Made by a program: the position numbers and the translations under genes
NCBI GenBank assembly: GCA_965222935.1
Contig: CBDCVA010000001.1
Coordinates: 310,001 to 374,000 of the forward strand
Length of the DNA stretch: 64,000 nt
Origin: CBDCVA01 sp965222935 [NCBI: Candidatus Latescibacterota bacterium]
GTDB lineage: Bacteria; Latescibacterota; CBDCVA01
Direction of reading: 5' to 3'
The notes under the pieces: generated by a model
Databases searched by the model: none
Told to the model about the DNA's origin: nothing
What the model saw: only the letters and a program-made list of their open reading frames with translations
Part shown: positions 32,090-41,255 of the stretch, in pieces
Layout of the letters: each line of letters opens with the position of its first letter
Position numbering within the stretch: position 1 is the first letter of the stretch

Positions 32090-34380
32090 TGTGGGCGCGT
32101 GCGGTTGGCGCTGCGCTTGGCGCCATCCTCGCGGCGGAAATCGCGTCCGCTCAGTTCACCGACCTCGCCCGCTGGACGAGCTTCACCACTTCCCTACGGG
32201 CCCTGAGCGTGTTCGTCACCGAGGACGCCGTCTGGCTGGGCTCGACAGGTGGGGCTTTTCGGTTCAGTCTTGGCGATGGCACCTTCGACCGGCTCACCAC
32301 CGTTGACGGCCTGCCGAGCAATCGGATCTTGACCATCGCTCCCGGAGAGGATGGCGCCATCTGGTTCGGCAGCAGCGGCCAGGGCCTGGCCCGCTTGGAC
32401 CCTGAGACGGGCTTCGATCCACCCATCAGGGAGTTCGGTGGCCTGAACATCCGCGCGATCGAAACGCACCAGGGCGCGCTGTTCATCGCCACCGAGCGCG
32501 GTGTGAGCCTTTTTCTACCCGACCGACAGGAGATCAAGGAGACCTATCGCCTGCCTGATTTCTCGGGCAACCAAATGGAGGCCTTCGACATCGTGGTGCG
32601 TGACGACACGCTCTGGGTCGCCACGACCGGGGGCGTGATGCGCGCGCCCTTGAGCGCACCTAACCTGCAAGATCCGACGGTCTGGAAACGCATGTTGGGT
32701 TTGAGCCTGACGCGAAAGCTTGCGTTCACCGATACCGCGCTCTTCGTCGCTACGGACCGTGGGGTGCGTCGTCTGAGCGGCGGCTCCTGGCGCTCCGACG
32801 GCCTGTATTCGGCTAAGGTCCGCGATCTGATACTCTTCAACTCGACGTTGGTTGCCGCGACGGATCAGGGTCTTTTCCGGCGGCTGGGTCCGCTCGACTG
32901 GGAGCCCGAGCCGGCGTTCATCGACGATATGGAGGGCCAACCGATGATCGCCGTGGGCGCCCATGCCAATTCGGCCCTCTGGGTGGCGACGGAGATCAAA
33001 GGGCTCTTCGAGGTCCGCGGGCGTGGCGATGCGCGTCCGACCAGGCCCAACGAGCCGGAGGTGGGCGATTTTCGCGATCTCATCCTCGACGAGCGCGGTG
33101 TGCTGTGGGCGGCGACCTCATATCGTGACAGGACGCCCCAGGGGCTTCTCCGCTTCGACGGTGAGCAATGGGACATCTACCGAAAGGTTGACGGACTGCC
33201 CAGCAACGCGGTCGTCAGAGGCATCGCACCGCCAGGAGGTCCGTTACTGTTTGGCACGTGGGGCAAAGGGATGGTGGTGCTCCGTGACGATGGGACACCC
33301 GACAAGACCGGCGATGACATCGCTGTCATCAATCAAAGAAACAGTGCGCTTCGCGGCACGATCGGGGGGACCGGCGGATTCGTCGTGGTCAGTGACTTCG
33401 CGCTGGACCCTATGGGCAACCTGTGGGTCGCCAACTTCGAGTATGGCCTGGCCGTCTTCGGCGATTTTCTGCCTTTTCCTCCGAAGAGGCAAGAGGACTA
33501 CCTTTTTCGGGACTTCGGCGCCCCGACGCCCTATATCGAGGCCATCGCCGTGGACAGCCGCGGCCTCTTGTGGGCCGGTACCACCAACGAGGGTTTCTGG
33601 TTGTTTGATCCAGGTGAGACGGTCTTTACAGAGCACGAGGGACAGGACGTCCACGCCGACGACCGCGTCGTCGCATTCAGGACGATATCGGACCAGCGCC
33701 TCACGAGTGACATTGTGCGGGACATTGCTGTCGGCGCGGACGACGCCATCTGGGTGGCCACCGACAACGGCCTCAACGTGGTCAAAGGCGACTACGATCG
33801 TGCTACGGGCACCTTTGAGGTCGAGAGCTGGTTCGTCTACGATCATCAGAGGGGTCTGCCCTCAAGCTCGGTCAATGATGTCGCGTTCGAACCGAGAGGC
33901 GCCGTATGGGTGGGCACTGACGGCGGGCTGGCGCGGATCGACCCAACCGGCGAAATCGCTGAGGCGCTGACGGTGCAAAACAGCGGTCTGGTGTCCAATC
34001 TGGTGGTCTCTTTGCTCTTCGACGAAGAGACAGGGCGCCTGTATGTGGGCACGATCGGAGGGCTTTCCATCCTGGAGACCGGTAGAGGGGCAAAAAGCAC
34101 TCTGGCGCCGAGCATCATCGCGTATCCCAACCCCTTGGTGCTAGGTGTGCCCGGTGCCAAGATGCAGTTCTCTGGCGCTCCACCCGGGGCAGAGCTGCGC
34201 ATCTTCGATGCCACAGGTGTACGGGTGCGCACCGTCGTAGCCGACAGCGGGTCCTTGGTGTGGGACGGATCCAATGGGTCGCAGTTTCTCGTGGCTTCGG
34301 GCATCTACATTTATGTCGTCCATGATCCCGCCACGGGCGAGGAGACGTGGGGCAAACTCGCCGTGGTGCGCCGTCAATGA
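32089..34380 (+). CDS. Exported beta-propeller protein with FlgD/T9SS-like C-terminus
   Basis: 763-residue exported protein. A signal peptide ending EIASAQ is followed by many units of the two-component-regulator-propeller type, such as IWFGSSGQGLARLD, LWVATTGGVMR, LLWAGTTNEGFWLFD, IWVATDNGLNVV and VWVGTDGGLARID. The last 95 residues start IIAYPNPLVLG and end GKLAVVRR, resembling FlgD Ig-like or type IX secretion sorting modules. No kinase domain follows, so it is not a hybrid sensor. It is likely a secreted or surface protein. The start overlaps the mnmA stop by one base. Confidence 0.82.
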   Translation: MWARAVGAALGAILAAEIASAQFTDLARWTSFTTSLRALSVFVTEDAVWLGSTGGAFRFSLGDGTFDRLTTVDGLPSNRILTIAPGEDGAIWFGSSGQGLARLDPETGFDPPIREFGGLNIRAIETHQGALFIATERGVSLFLPDRQEIKETYRLPDFSGNQMEAFDIVVRDDTLWVATTGGVMRAPLSAPNLQDPTVWKRMLGLSLTRKLAFTDTALFVATDRGVRRLSGGSWRSDGLYSAKVRDLILFNSTLVAATDQGLFRRLGPLDWEPEPAFIDDMEGQPMIAVGAHANSALWVATEIKGLFEVRGRGDARPTRPNEPEVGDFRDLILDERGVLWAATSYRDRTPQGLLRFDGEQWDIYRKVDGLPSNAVVRGIAPPGGPLLFGTWGKGMVVLRDDGTPDKTGDDIAVINQRNSALRGTIGGTGGFVVVSDFALDPMGNLWVANFEYGLAVFGDFLPFPPKRQEDYLFRDFGAPTPYIEAIAVDSRGLLWAGTTNEGFWLFDPGETVFTEHEGQDVHADDRVVAFRTISDQRLTSDIVRDIAVGADDAIWVATDNGLNVVKGDYDRATGTFEVESWFVYDHQRGLPSSSVNDVAFEPRGAVWVGTDGGLARIDPTGEIAEALTVQNSGLVSNLVVSLLFDEETGRLYVGTIGGLSILETGRGAKSTLAPSIIAYPNPLVLGVPGAKMQFSGAPPGAELRIFDATGVRVRTVVADSGSLVWDGSNGSQFLVASGIYIYVVHDPATGEETWGKLAVVRRQ

Positions 34381-35864
34381 GTGCTCTTGTGGCCCAACTC
34401 GCCCGCCTGGGCAGGCACACGGCGATCTATGGCCTGGGGGATGTTGCCAGTCGCGGCGTAGGGCTCGTGCTCGTCCCGCTATATACGCGCGCTTTCGCCC
34501 CGTGGGAGTACGGTCTGCTCTCGTCCACGTACGCTCTGTTGGCATTCATGGCGGTCGTGACGGCCTGTGGCTTCGACGCCGCGCTTCTGCGTAGCCTGTC
34601 GCTGGCCCGGACTGACAGCGCGCGGAAAGAGGTGGTGACGACGGCGCTCCTGGGGCTCGCGGTGGCCGCCTGTGTGTTCGGCGCCTTGGTGTGGTGGCTG
34701 GCGGAGTTTGGCGCCGCGTTCGTCTTGAGGGAGCCGGCAGCGACGCCGCTCTTGCGCCTGGGGGCCGCGATCCTCGTCGTGGATGCTCTGGGCCTGGCGG
34801 GTCTTCTGGTGCTGCGGATCGCGGAGCGCTCGGTGCTGTACAGCGCGCTCGTGTTCGCAAAGTTTGCCCTGACGGTCAGCGCGAATCTTCTAGTCATTCT
34901 GGTCCTGGGGCGCGGTGTCCAAGGCGTCTTCGAAGCGAACCTGGCTGTGAGCGTTCTGGTCTGCGCAGCGGCGCTGCCGTGGGCGCTACGGATGCTCATG
35001 CCGCGGCTCTCGATGCCCACCTTGCGCAGACTGCTGGCCTTCGGGCTGCCGATGGTGCCCGCTCTATTGGCGCAGCGGACCATCGACCTGGCGGACCTCC
35101 TGCTGCTGGGCCACATGGTCGGGCTGGATGCGGCGGGGATCTATCGGCTCGGCTACAGGCTGGGCATGGTCGTGCTGGTTATGGTGGGAGCGTTCCGGAC
35201 GGCGTGGACGCCCTTCGCGCTCTCCATCGCCCATTCGACCGAGGCGGGGACGGTCTATGCGAGCGTTCTGACCTATGTGACATTGGTCGGAGTAGCGGCT
35301 ATGCTGCTCTTGACGGCGGTGGCAAAGCCGCTGGTGGACATCGTCTCCGGTGGCGGTTATGACGGGGCAGTGGCGATTGTGCCCCTGATTGCGTTGGCGT
35401 ATGTGCTTTACGGCATCTATCTGAACTTCACGGTCGCGATGACGGCCGAGGGGCGAGGGATGTGGCTTTTGGGCATTAGCGGCACGGCTGCCGCCGTGAA
35501 CGTGGGCCTCAACCTCGTCCTGATTCCGCGTTGGGGAGCCTCGGGCGCCGCTGCCGCGACCGTCGCGGCGTATGCGTGGATGACGGGCTGGGCTTATCTG
35601 GCGCAGCAGCGACTGCGTCCCGTCGCCTACGAATGGGGCCGAATGGGTGCGATCGCTTTGGCTGCTATCGCGGGTGTGATCATCATGTCCGCACCGGCGC
35701 TGGGAGCCCCAAGGGTTGGGGTGTGGGGTCCGGCAGGCATGGTAGCATTCGCGGGCGGCCTGTTCGCCCTGGGTGCGGTGGGCGCTAGGGAGCGAGCGCT
35801 CCTCCGCGAGGCCTTGCGGTGGTTGCGCCCACGGGCGGTTGGACCGGGTGTCGGCACGGGTTGA
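34377..35864 (+). CDS. Polysaccharide flippase-like membrane protein (MOP superfamily)
   Basis: 495-residue membrane protein with about 12-14 hydrophobic segments. The N-terminus GLGDVASRGVGLVLVPLYTRAF is the usual polysaccharide_synt (Wzx-like) opening. A later segment PMVPALLAQRTIDLADLLLLG and the stretch GRGMWLLGISGTAAAVNVGLNLVLIP fit the same family. It probably flips a lipid-linked oligosaccharide across the inner membrane. No other glycan synthesis genes are adjacent except a GT4 gene 2.9 kb downstream. The ATG overlaps the preceding stop (ATGA). Confidence 0.87.
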   Translation: MSALVAQLARLGRHTAIYGLGDVASRGVGLVLVPLYTRAFAPWEYGLLSSTYALLAFMAVVTACGFDAALLRSLSLARTDSARKEVVTTALLGLAVAACVFGALVWWLAEFGAAFVLREPAATPLLRLGAAILVVDALGLAGLLVLRIAERSVLYSALVFAKFALTVSANLLVILVLGRGVQGVFEANLAVSVLVCAAALPWALRMLMPRLSMPTLRRLLAFGLPMVPALLAQRTIDLADLLLLGHMVGLDAAGIYRLGYRLGMVVLVMVGAFRTAWTPFALSIAHSTEAGTVYASVLTYVTLVGVAAMLLLTAVAKPLVDIVSGGGYDGAVAIVPLIALAYVLYGIYLNFTVAMTAEGRGMWLLGISGTAAAVNVGLNLVLIPRWGASGAAAATVAAYAWMTGWAYLAQQRLRPVAYEWGRMGAIALAAIAGVIIMSAPALGAPRVGVWGPAGMVAFAGGLFALGAVGARERALLREALRWLRPRAVGPGVGTG

Positions 35865-35916
35865 GATTCTTCGTCGTTTCAGGACGTATTGATACAGATA
35901 AAGGGAGTATGTTGAG

Positions 35917-38571
35917 ATGCCCAAGTGGGTCTATTTCTTCGGAGACGATAGAGCCGAAGGCACTGCTCAAATGAGGGAGCTGCTCGGAGGCAAGGGAGCG
36001 AACCTGGCAGAGATGACCAGTTTAGGCATTCCCGTGCCCGCCGGTTTGACGATCTCCACGGAGGCATGCACGTACTACTACGAGCACGATGGGCAGGTTC
36101 CACCGGATCTGGAAACGCAGGTGCGTGAGGCTCTGACGAAGGTGGAAGAGATCATGGGCGCGCGCTTCGGCGTTGCGGAGGCGCCGCTCCTTCTATCAGT
36201 CCGCTCGGGGGCTCGGGTCTCGATGCCCGGTATGATGGACACGGTGCTCAACATCGGCATGAACGATGAGACGCTCGGGGGCTTCATCCGTCAGGGCGGC
36301 TCCGAACGGGCGGCCTTCGATAGCTACCGGCGACTCATCCAGATGTACGGCGATGTCGTCCTCGGCGTTTCGGCGGAACGCTTCGAGGAAGCGCTCACCG
36401 AGCGAAAGCGGGCGCGCGGCGTCTCGTTGGACACCGAGCTCGAGGCTGCTGACCTGCGTGAACTGGTGGGCGAGTTCAAGGGGATTGTCCTGGAGGAGAC
36501 TGAAGGAGCGTTCCCGGAGACACCCGATGAACAGCTCTGGGGGGCCATCGCGGCCGTCTTCCGTTCTTGGAACACGCTGCGAGCGGTCTCCTACCGTAGG
36601 ATCCACGGTTACCCTGACGACTGGGGCACCGCCGTGAACGTCCAATCGATGGTCTTCGGCAACATGGGAGAGGATTCGGCTACGGGCGTCGCCTTCTCGC
36701 GCGATCCTTCGACGGGCGAGAAACGCTTCACGGGTGAGTATCTCAAGAACGCCCAGGGCGAGGACGTGGTGGCGGGCATCCGTACTCCGGAGCCCATCGA
36801 GGCCGGCCAGGGATCGAGCGTCGCCTTTCAGGACGAGATGCCGGAGTCGTACCGGGAACTGGCGTTCATCGGCGAGCGGCTAGAGCGCCACTACGGCGAC
36901 ATCCAGGACATCGAGTTCACCATCCAGCGCGGGCGGTTGTGGATGCTCCAGACGCGGTCGGCTAAGCGGACAGGCACGGCGGCTGTTCGTGCGGCGGTTG
37001 CAATGGTTCGGGAGGGGCTCATCGACCGGGAGCGGGCGCAACTGTTGGTCGAACCGGATTCGCTCAATCAGATGCTCTTGCCGGTCTTCGATCCTGGTGC
37101 GTCCAAGACCGTCTTGGCCCAAGGGCTGGCCGGTTCACCCGGCGCGGCGACGGGCGAGGTCGCCTTTACACCCGAGCGGGCGGAAGAACGCGCCGCGGAG
37201 GGGCACCCGGTCATTTTGGTGCGCATCGAGACATCGCCGGAGGATATCCGAGGCATGGCTGCTGCACGGGGCATCCTGACTTCAACGGGCGGTGCTTCCA
37301 GCCATGCGGTCCTGGTCACGCGCGGCATGGGCAAGGCGTGTGTCGCAGGTTGCAGTGCGGTTACCATCGACTACAATGAAGGGCGGTTCGAGGCGGACGG
37401 CCGCGTGGTGACTGAGGGCGAGTTCATCTCCATCGACGGCGGCACGGGCGAGGTCATGCTCGGGGAAGTGGCCATGCGCGACCCCCAATTGCCCGAGGAG
37501 TTCCATGAGATGTTGCGCTGGGCTGATGAAACCCGGCGCCTCAGGATCCGCGCCAACGCTGACACCCCTGCCGACGCTAGGAAAGCGCGCGAGTTTGGCG
37601 CGGAGGGGATCGGGCTGGCCCGCACCGAGCACATGTTCTTCGAGGGGGACCGGATCGACGCGATGCGGGAGATGATCCTGGCCACCGACGAGGCCGGGCG
37701 GCGTCGCGCTCTTGAGACCCTGGTACCCATACAGCGGGGGGATTTTGCGGCCCTGTTTCGGGTGATGGCAGGCTATCCGGTCACCATCCGCCTGCTCGAT
37801 CCGCCGCTTCACGAGTTCCTGCCTCACGAGCTCGATGGACAGCAGGCCGTCGCGGAGCGGCTGGGCGTTGATGTGCAGGAGATAGTGGGGCGGGTGGCCG
37901 CGCTGCGGGAGGTAAATCCGATGCTTGGCTGGCGCGGCTGCCGGCTAGGCATCATCTATCCTGAGATCTACGAGGCGCAGGCGCGCGCCATCTTCGAGGC
38001 GGCCTGCGAAGTGGCGGCTAGGGGCGATCAGGTGTACCCGGAGGTGATGCTTCCCCTGGTGGGGACCTCCGAGGAGTTCCACAGGCTGCGCGAACGCATC
38101 GACGCCATAGCTCGTGAGGTCATGGGAGGGGTGGGGACGACCGTGCCTTACATGGTGGGCACGATGGTCGAGCTGCCTCGCGCCTGCCTCGTGGCGGACG
38201 AGATCGCCCGCGACGCGGAGTTCCTCTCGTTCGGCACCAATGACCTCACGCAGATGGTCTATGGCTTCAGCCGGGATGACGCTGCCAAGAGCTTTCTGGG
38301 GCCGTACGTGGAGCAGAGCATTTTGTCGCATGACCCCTTCGCCCGGCTTGATCTTAGCGGGGTTGGGCAGTTGATGCGCTTGGCGGTTGATAAGGCACGC
38401 GGAAGCCACGGTGACGTCAAGTGCGGCATCTGTGGCGAGCACGGTGGCGATCCGTCCTCCATCGAGTTCTGCGACGAGCTGGACTTGGATTACGTCAGTT
38501 GCTCGCCCTTCCGGGTACCCATTGCACGGCTTGCGGCTGCGCAGGCGGCCATCAGGCACCGGGAGGCATAG
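35917..38571 (+). CDS. ppdK: Pyruvate, phosphate dikinase
   Basis: Interconverts pyruvate, ATP and phosphate with PEP, AMP and pyrophosphate; in bacteria it can run in either glycolytic or gluconeogenic direction. The N-terminal nucleotide domain opens VYFFGDDRAEG and contains LLGGKGANLAEM and SVRSGARVSMPGMMDT. The phosphorylated His lies in STGGASSHAVLVTRGMGKACV near 463. The C-terminal PEP/pyruvate barrel has FLSFGTNDLTQM and the catalytic Cys in CGICGEHGG near 837. At 884 residues it is full length. GGGAG lies upstream of the ATG. A promoter-containing gap follows. Confidence 0.96.
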   Translation: MPKWVYFFGDDRAEGTAQMRELLGGKGANLAEMTSLGIPVPAGLTISTEACTYYYEHDGQVPPDLETQVREALTKVEEIMGARFGVAEAPLLLSVRSGARVSMPGMMDTVLNIGMNDETLGGFIRQGGSERAAFDSYRRLIQMYGDVVLGVSAERFEEALTERKRARGVSLDTELEAADLRELVGEFKGIVLEETEGAFPETPDEQLWGAIAAVFRSWNTLRAVSYRRIHGYPDDWGTAVNVQSMVFGNMGEDSATGVAFSRDPSTGEKRFTGEYLKNAQGEDVVAGIRTPEPIEAGQGSSVAFQDEMPESYRELAFIGERLERHYGDIQDIEFTIQRGRLWMLQTRSAKRTGTAAVRAAVAMVREGLIDRERAQLLVEPDSLNQMLLPVFDPGASKTVLAQGLAGSPGAATGEVAFTPERAEERAAEGHPVILVRIETSPEDIRGMAAARGILTSTGGASSHAVLVTRGMGKACVAGCSAVTIDYNEGRFEADGRVVTEGEFISIDGGTGEVMLGEVAMRDPQLPEEFHEMLRWADETRRLRIRANADTPADARKAREFGAEGIGLARTEHMFFEGDRIDAMREMILATDEAGRRRALETLVPIQRGDFAALFRVMAGYPVTIRLLDPPLHEFLPHELDGQQAVAERLGVDVQEIVGRVAALREVNPMLGWRGCRLGIIYPEIYEAQARAIFEAACEVAARGDQVYPEVMLPLVGTSEEFHRLRERIDAIAREVMGGVGTTVPYMVGTMVELPRACLVADEIARDAEFLSFGTNDLTQMVYGFSRDDAAKSFLGPYVEQSILSHDPFARLDLSGVGQLMRLAVDKARGSHGDVKCGICGEHGGDPSSIEFCDELDLDYVSCSPFRVPIARLAAAQAAIRHREA

Positions 38572-38630
38572 AGTGCGTCGCATGGCATGGGGTGCGGCCG
38601 AGAAACGTCGCCGGCGAGGGCGGACACCGG

Positions 38631-38659
38631 TTGACGTACGGCGGATCCGGTGCTAAGTT
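38631..38659 (+). promoter_or_regulatory. Predicted sigma70-type promoter of the GT4 envelope group
   Basis: TTGACG -35 (38631-38636), 17-base spacer and TAAGTT -10 (38654-38659) in the 158-base gap after ppdK. It would give a leader of about 65 bases before the GT4 start at 38730. Confidence 0.5.
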
Positions 38660-38729
38660 CTAAGGACCTTTTCCTATTGCGTGCCAGCCGTTACCATCTC
38701 TGGCGCACTGTGAATAGAAGTCTCTAACG

Positions 38730-39824
38730 GTGCGGACTTTTCATGTCGCCTCGGGCCGTGAGTGGCGCGGGGGTGAGGCGCAGACGCTGGGCCTGTGCTG
38801 TGGATTGCGAGAGCGCGGGCATGACGTCCTTTTGGCGGCGCAGCGGGGGAGTCCCTTGGCGACACGCGCGATGGAGGCAAGAGTCGGGGTGGAACCCGTC
38901 CGCATGAGAGGGGAGTGGGATCTGGCGGCCGTAGCCAGGCTGCGTCGGCTGATGGGGAGCTATCGTCCTGACGTCATCCACGCGCACACCGCGCACGCTC
39001 ATACGCTGGTGGGGCTGGCCCGCGGTTGTCGTCTGCGGCCGGCGGTTGTCGTCTCACGGCGCGTCGACTTTCATCTGCACGGCGGACCCGCGGGCCGATG
39101 GAAATACAAGCGGTTGGCCGACTGCATCGTGCCCGTCTCCGACGGCGTCAGGCGCGTGCTCGTGAGTGACGGGCTCGATCCGAGGACCCTACGCATCGTA
39201 CACAGCGGCGTTGACGTGGAGAAGTTTGGGGACAACGTAGCCCCGACTGCGCTCAGACGCGAGCTGGGCCTAGACCCGCATGCCCCTTTGATCGGTAACA
39301 TCGCGGCGCTCGTGCCGCACAAAGACCACGCCACATTGCTGCGCGCTGCGCGGCTGGTGGCTGATGTCGTGCCCCGGGTTCATTGGGTGATCGCCGGCAT
39401 CGGTCCGCTGGAGGCGGAATTGCGCGAGCTGGCCGCCGAGCTCGGCCTCGCGGGTTCTGTAACCTTCCTGGGTTTCCGCCACGACGTTGCGAATGTCCTG
39501 GCGGCTCTGGACGTTTTCGCTCTCTCCTCCGCTGAGGAGGGGCTTTGCACATCGCTCTTGGATGCCATGTTGTTGGGGCGAGCGGTGGTGGCGACGCGCG
39601 TGGGTGGCGTGCCGGAGGTCGTGGTCGATGGCGTGACGGGGCGGCTCGTCCCCACCCGCGATCCCGCTCCGCTGGCCGCTGCGATCTTGGCTCTGTTGGC
39701 GGCCCCAGAGGGTGCTGCGCGCATGGGTCGCGCGGGCCGCGCGCGCGTTTTGGCACAGTTTGATCTCCGCCAGACGGTGCATCGGACGCTGACCGTCTAC
39801 GAGGAGGTGCTCGCGGCCGCTTAG
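38730..39824 (+). CDS. Family 4 glycosyltransferase
   Basis: GT-B fold glycosyltransferase, 364 residues from a GTG start. The N-terminal domain opens TFHVASGREWRGGEAQTL with the GGxE acceptor loop and then DVIHAHTAHAH. The nucleotide-sugar domain contains VHSGVDVEKFG, GNIAALVPHKDH and ALSSAEEGLCTSLLDAMLLGRAVVATRVGGVPEVV, the GT4 E-x7-E pattern. The donor sugar and the acceptor cannot be told. Probably acts in lipid- or polysaccharide-linked glycan synthesis at the inner membrane. It leads an envelope group with DUF3108, SPOR and MltD-like genes. Confidence 0.88.
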   Translation: MRTFHVASGREWRGGEAQTLGLCCGLRERGHDVLLAAQRGSPLATRAMEARVGVEPVRMRGEWDLAAVARLRRLMGSYRPDVIHAHTAHAHTLVGLARGCRLRPAVVVSRRVDFHLHGGPAGRWKYKRLADCIVPVSDGVRRVLVSDGLDPRTLRIVHSGVDVEKFGDNVAPTALRRELGLDPHAPLIGNIAALVPHKDHATLLRAARLVADVVPRVHWVIAGIGPLEAELRELAAELGLAGSVTFLGFRHDVANVLAALDVFALSSAEEGLCTSLLDAMLLGRAVVATRVGGVPEVVVDGVTGRLVPTRDPAPLAAAILALLAAPEGAARMGRAGRARVLAQFDLRQTVHRTLTVYEEVLAAA

Positions 39825-39837
39825 ATGCGGTGTCGCG

Positions 39838-40671
39838 GTGATGGTAAGGACGCTCTTCCGTGAGGGAGGGGGGATTCGTGGCTGGTGGCTGGCGGTGGGG
39901 CTACTGCTCTTGGGCAGCGGCGCTTCGGCCCAGGGCGGAGACGTTCGGAACGGCAGCGAGCCCCCGCTCCGAAAGGTGCGTAATGCGGCCTTCGGCGTGG
40001 GCGAATTTTTGGTTTACACCGTCCAGGTCGGACCCATCGTCGCGGGAGAGGCGCGGTTGGAGGTGCACAATGTGGCGGAGGTCGAGGGCAGGCCGTGCTA
40101 CCGCATCAGCTCGCGGGCGCATTCGAATCGGTTGTTCTCCGCATTTTACCGGGTCAACGACAGTACGGAATCGCTCGTGGACGTCGCGGGCATCTTCCCG
40201 TGGAAGTTTGAAAAACACCTACGGCAGGGGCGCTACCGCGCGGATCAGACCGTGGCCTTCGACCAGAGGCGGCGGCGAGCGATCGCTAATGGAGATACGG
40301 TCGCTGTACCCAAGTTCGTCCAGGATTCGCTCTCCGGGCTATATTACGTGCGTACCATGGCGCTGGACGTCGGCCAGGAGATCACCATTGATCATTACAA
40401 CAACGGCAAGCTTTACCCGCTGCTCGTGAAGGTGCACGGGCGAGAAGTGGTCGAGGTACCGGCGGGCTACTTCCGCTGTCTGGTGGTGGAGCCCATGACG
40501 CGCGATCCCGGACTTTTCAAGGCCAGCGGGACCCTTAAGGCCTGGCTGACGGACGATGGGCGGAAGATGCCCGTGCAGATGGAGAGCAAAATCCCGGTCG
40601 GCACCATCGTTGCCAAGCTGGTGAACTTCGCTCCAGAGGATACGGTGCATAGCGCGGCATGGGCTCCATGA
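39838..40671 (+). CDS. DUF3108 exported protein
   Basis: 277-residue exported protein of the DUF3108 family, function unknown, thought to be envelope-associated. The signal peptide ends ASAQG near residue 33. The domain runs from GEFLVYTVQVGPIVAGEARLEV to RKMPVQMESKIPVGTIVAKL, the usual family beginning and end. GTG 39838 and ATG 39841 are adjacent start options. It follows the GT4 gene by 13 bases, and its stop overlaps the SPOR gene start (ATGA). Confidence 0.87.
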   Translation: MMVRTLFREGGGIRGWWLAVGLLLLGSGASAQGGDVRNGSEPPLRKVRNAAFGVGEFLVYTVQVGPIVAGEARLEVHNVAEVEGRPCYRISSRAHSNRLFSAFYRVNDSTESLVDVAGIFPWKFEKHLRQGRYRADQTVAFDQRRRRAIANGDTVAVPKFVQDSLSGLYYVRTMALDVGQEITIDHYNNGKLYPLLVKVHGREVVEVPAGYFRCLVVEPMTRDPGLFKASGTLKAWLTDDGRKMPVQMESKIPVGTIVAKLVNFAPEDTVHSAAWAP

Positions 40672-41234
40672 GCGACTCCGCAATGCGCACGGCTACGGCT
40701 TGGCGTTTGGTTGGAACGCTGCTCGTCGTCTTCGTCTTGGTGGGTTGCGCCGGTACGGGGCCTGAACAGGAGGACCCACGCCTCGGCGAGACCTTCGATC
40801 CGCTGGCGCTCGCAGACGACGACATCGCCCCCGTGGCCGCTTCCGTCCGGCGTGAGCCTGTGCCTTCGGCCGAGGCGTTGCCGCCTTCGCCGGCGTCCCA
40901 ACCGGCAGCGATGCCGGCGGTGGAGTCAGCAGGGCCCGAAGGGACGCCTCCATCGGTGGAGGAAGGGCAAGACTCGGGCGAAGTGACGCACGTGCCCGGT
41001 TACCGCGTGCAGCTCTTCGCCTCCGTCAGCCGGGAGAAGGCGGAGGAGGTCCGTGCTCAGGTTGGGGCTGAGCGTGGTCTGGTCAGCTACGTCGAGTACG
41101 ATCCTCCCTTCTATAAGGTTCAACTGGGGGACTTTCGGGAGAGAGCAGCGGCTGAGAGGCTGGCCCAGGCGCTGAGGGTCGAAGGAATGAGCGATGCTTT
41201 TTGGGTACCGGCGACGATTCGCCTATCTAGGTAG
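40668..41234 (+). CDS. SPOR-domain lipoprotein
   Basis: 188-residue lipoprotein with lipobox LVGC near residue 27 (VFVLVGCAGTG). A Pro/Ala/Glu-rich linker follows, and then a C-terminal SPOR domain from YRVQLFASVSREKAEEV through YKVQLGDFRERAAAERLAQAL. SPOR domains bind peptidoglycan stripped of side peptides, typically at division sites. The start at ATGA with the DUF3108 stop is preferred over an in-frame ATG 9 bases earlier. Downstream is a peptidoglycan lytic transglycosylase gene, consistent with a cell-wall function. Confidence 0.88.
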   Translation: MSDSAMRTATAWRLVGTLLVVFVLVGCAGTGPEQEDPRLGETFDPLALADDDIAPVAASVRREPVPSAEALPPSPASQPAAMPAVESAGPEGTPPSVEEGQDSGEVTHVPGYRVQLFASVSREKAEEVRAQVGAERGLVSYVEYDPPFYKVQLGDFRERAAAERLAQALRVEGMSDAFWVPATIRLSR

Positions 41235-41255
41235 AGGCAAACGGAAGGGGGAGGT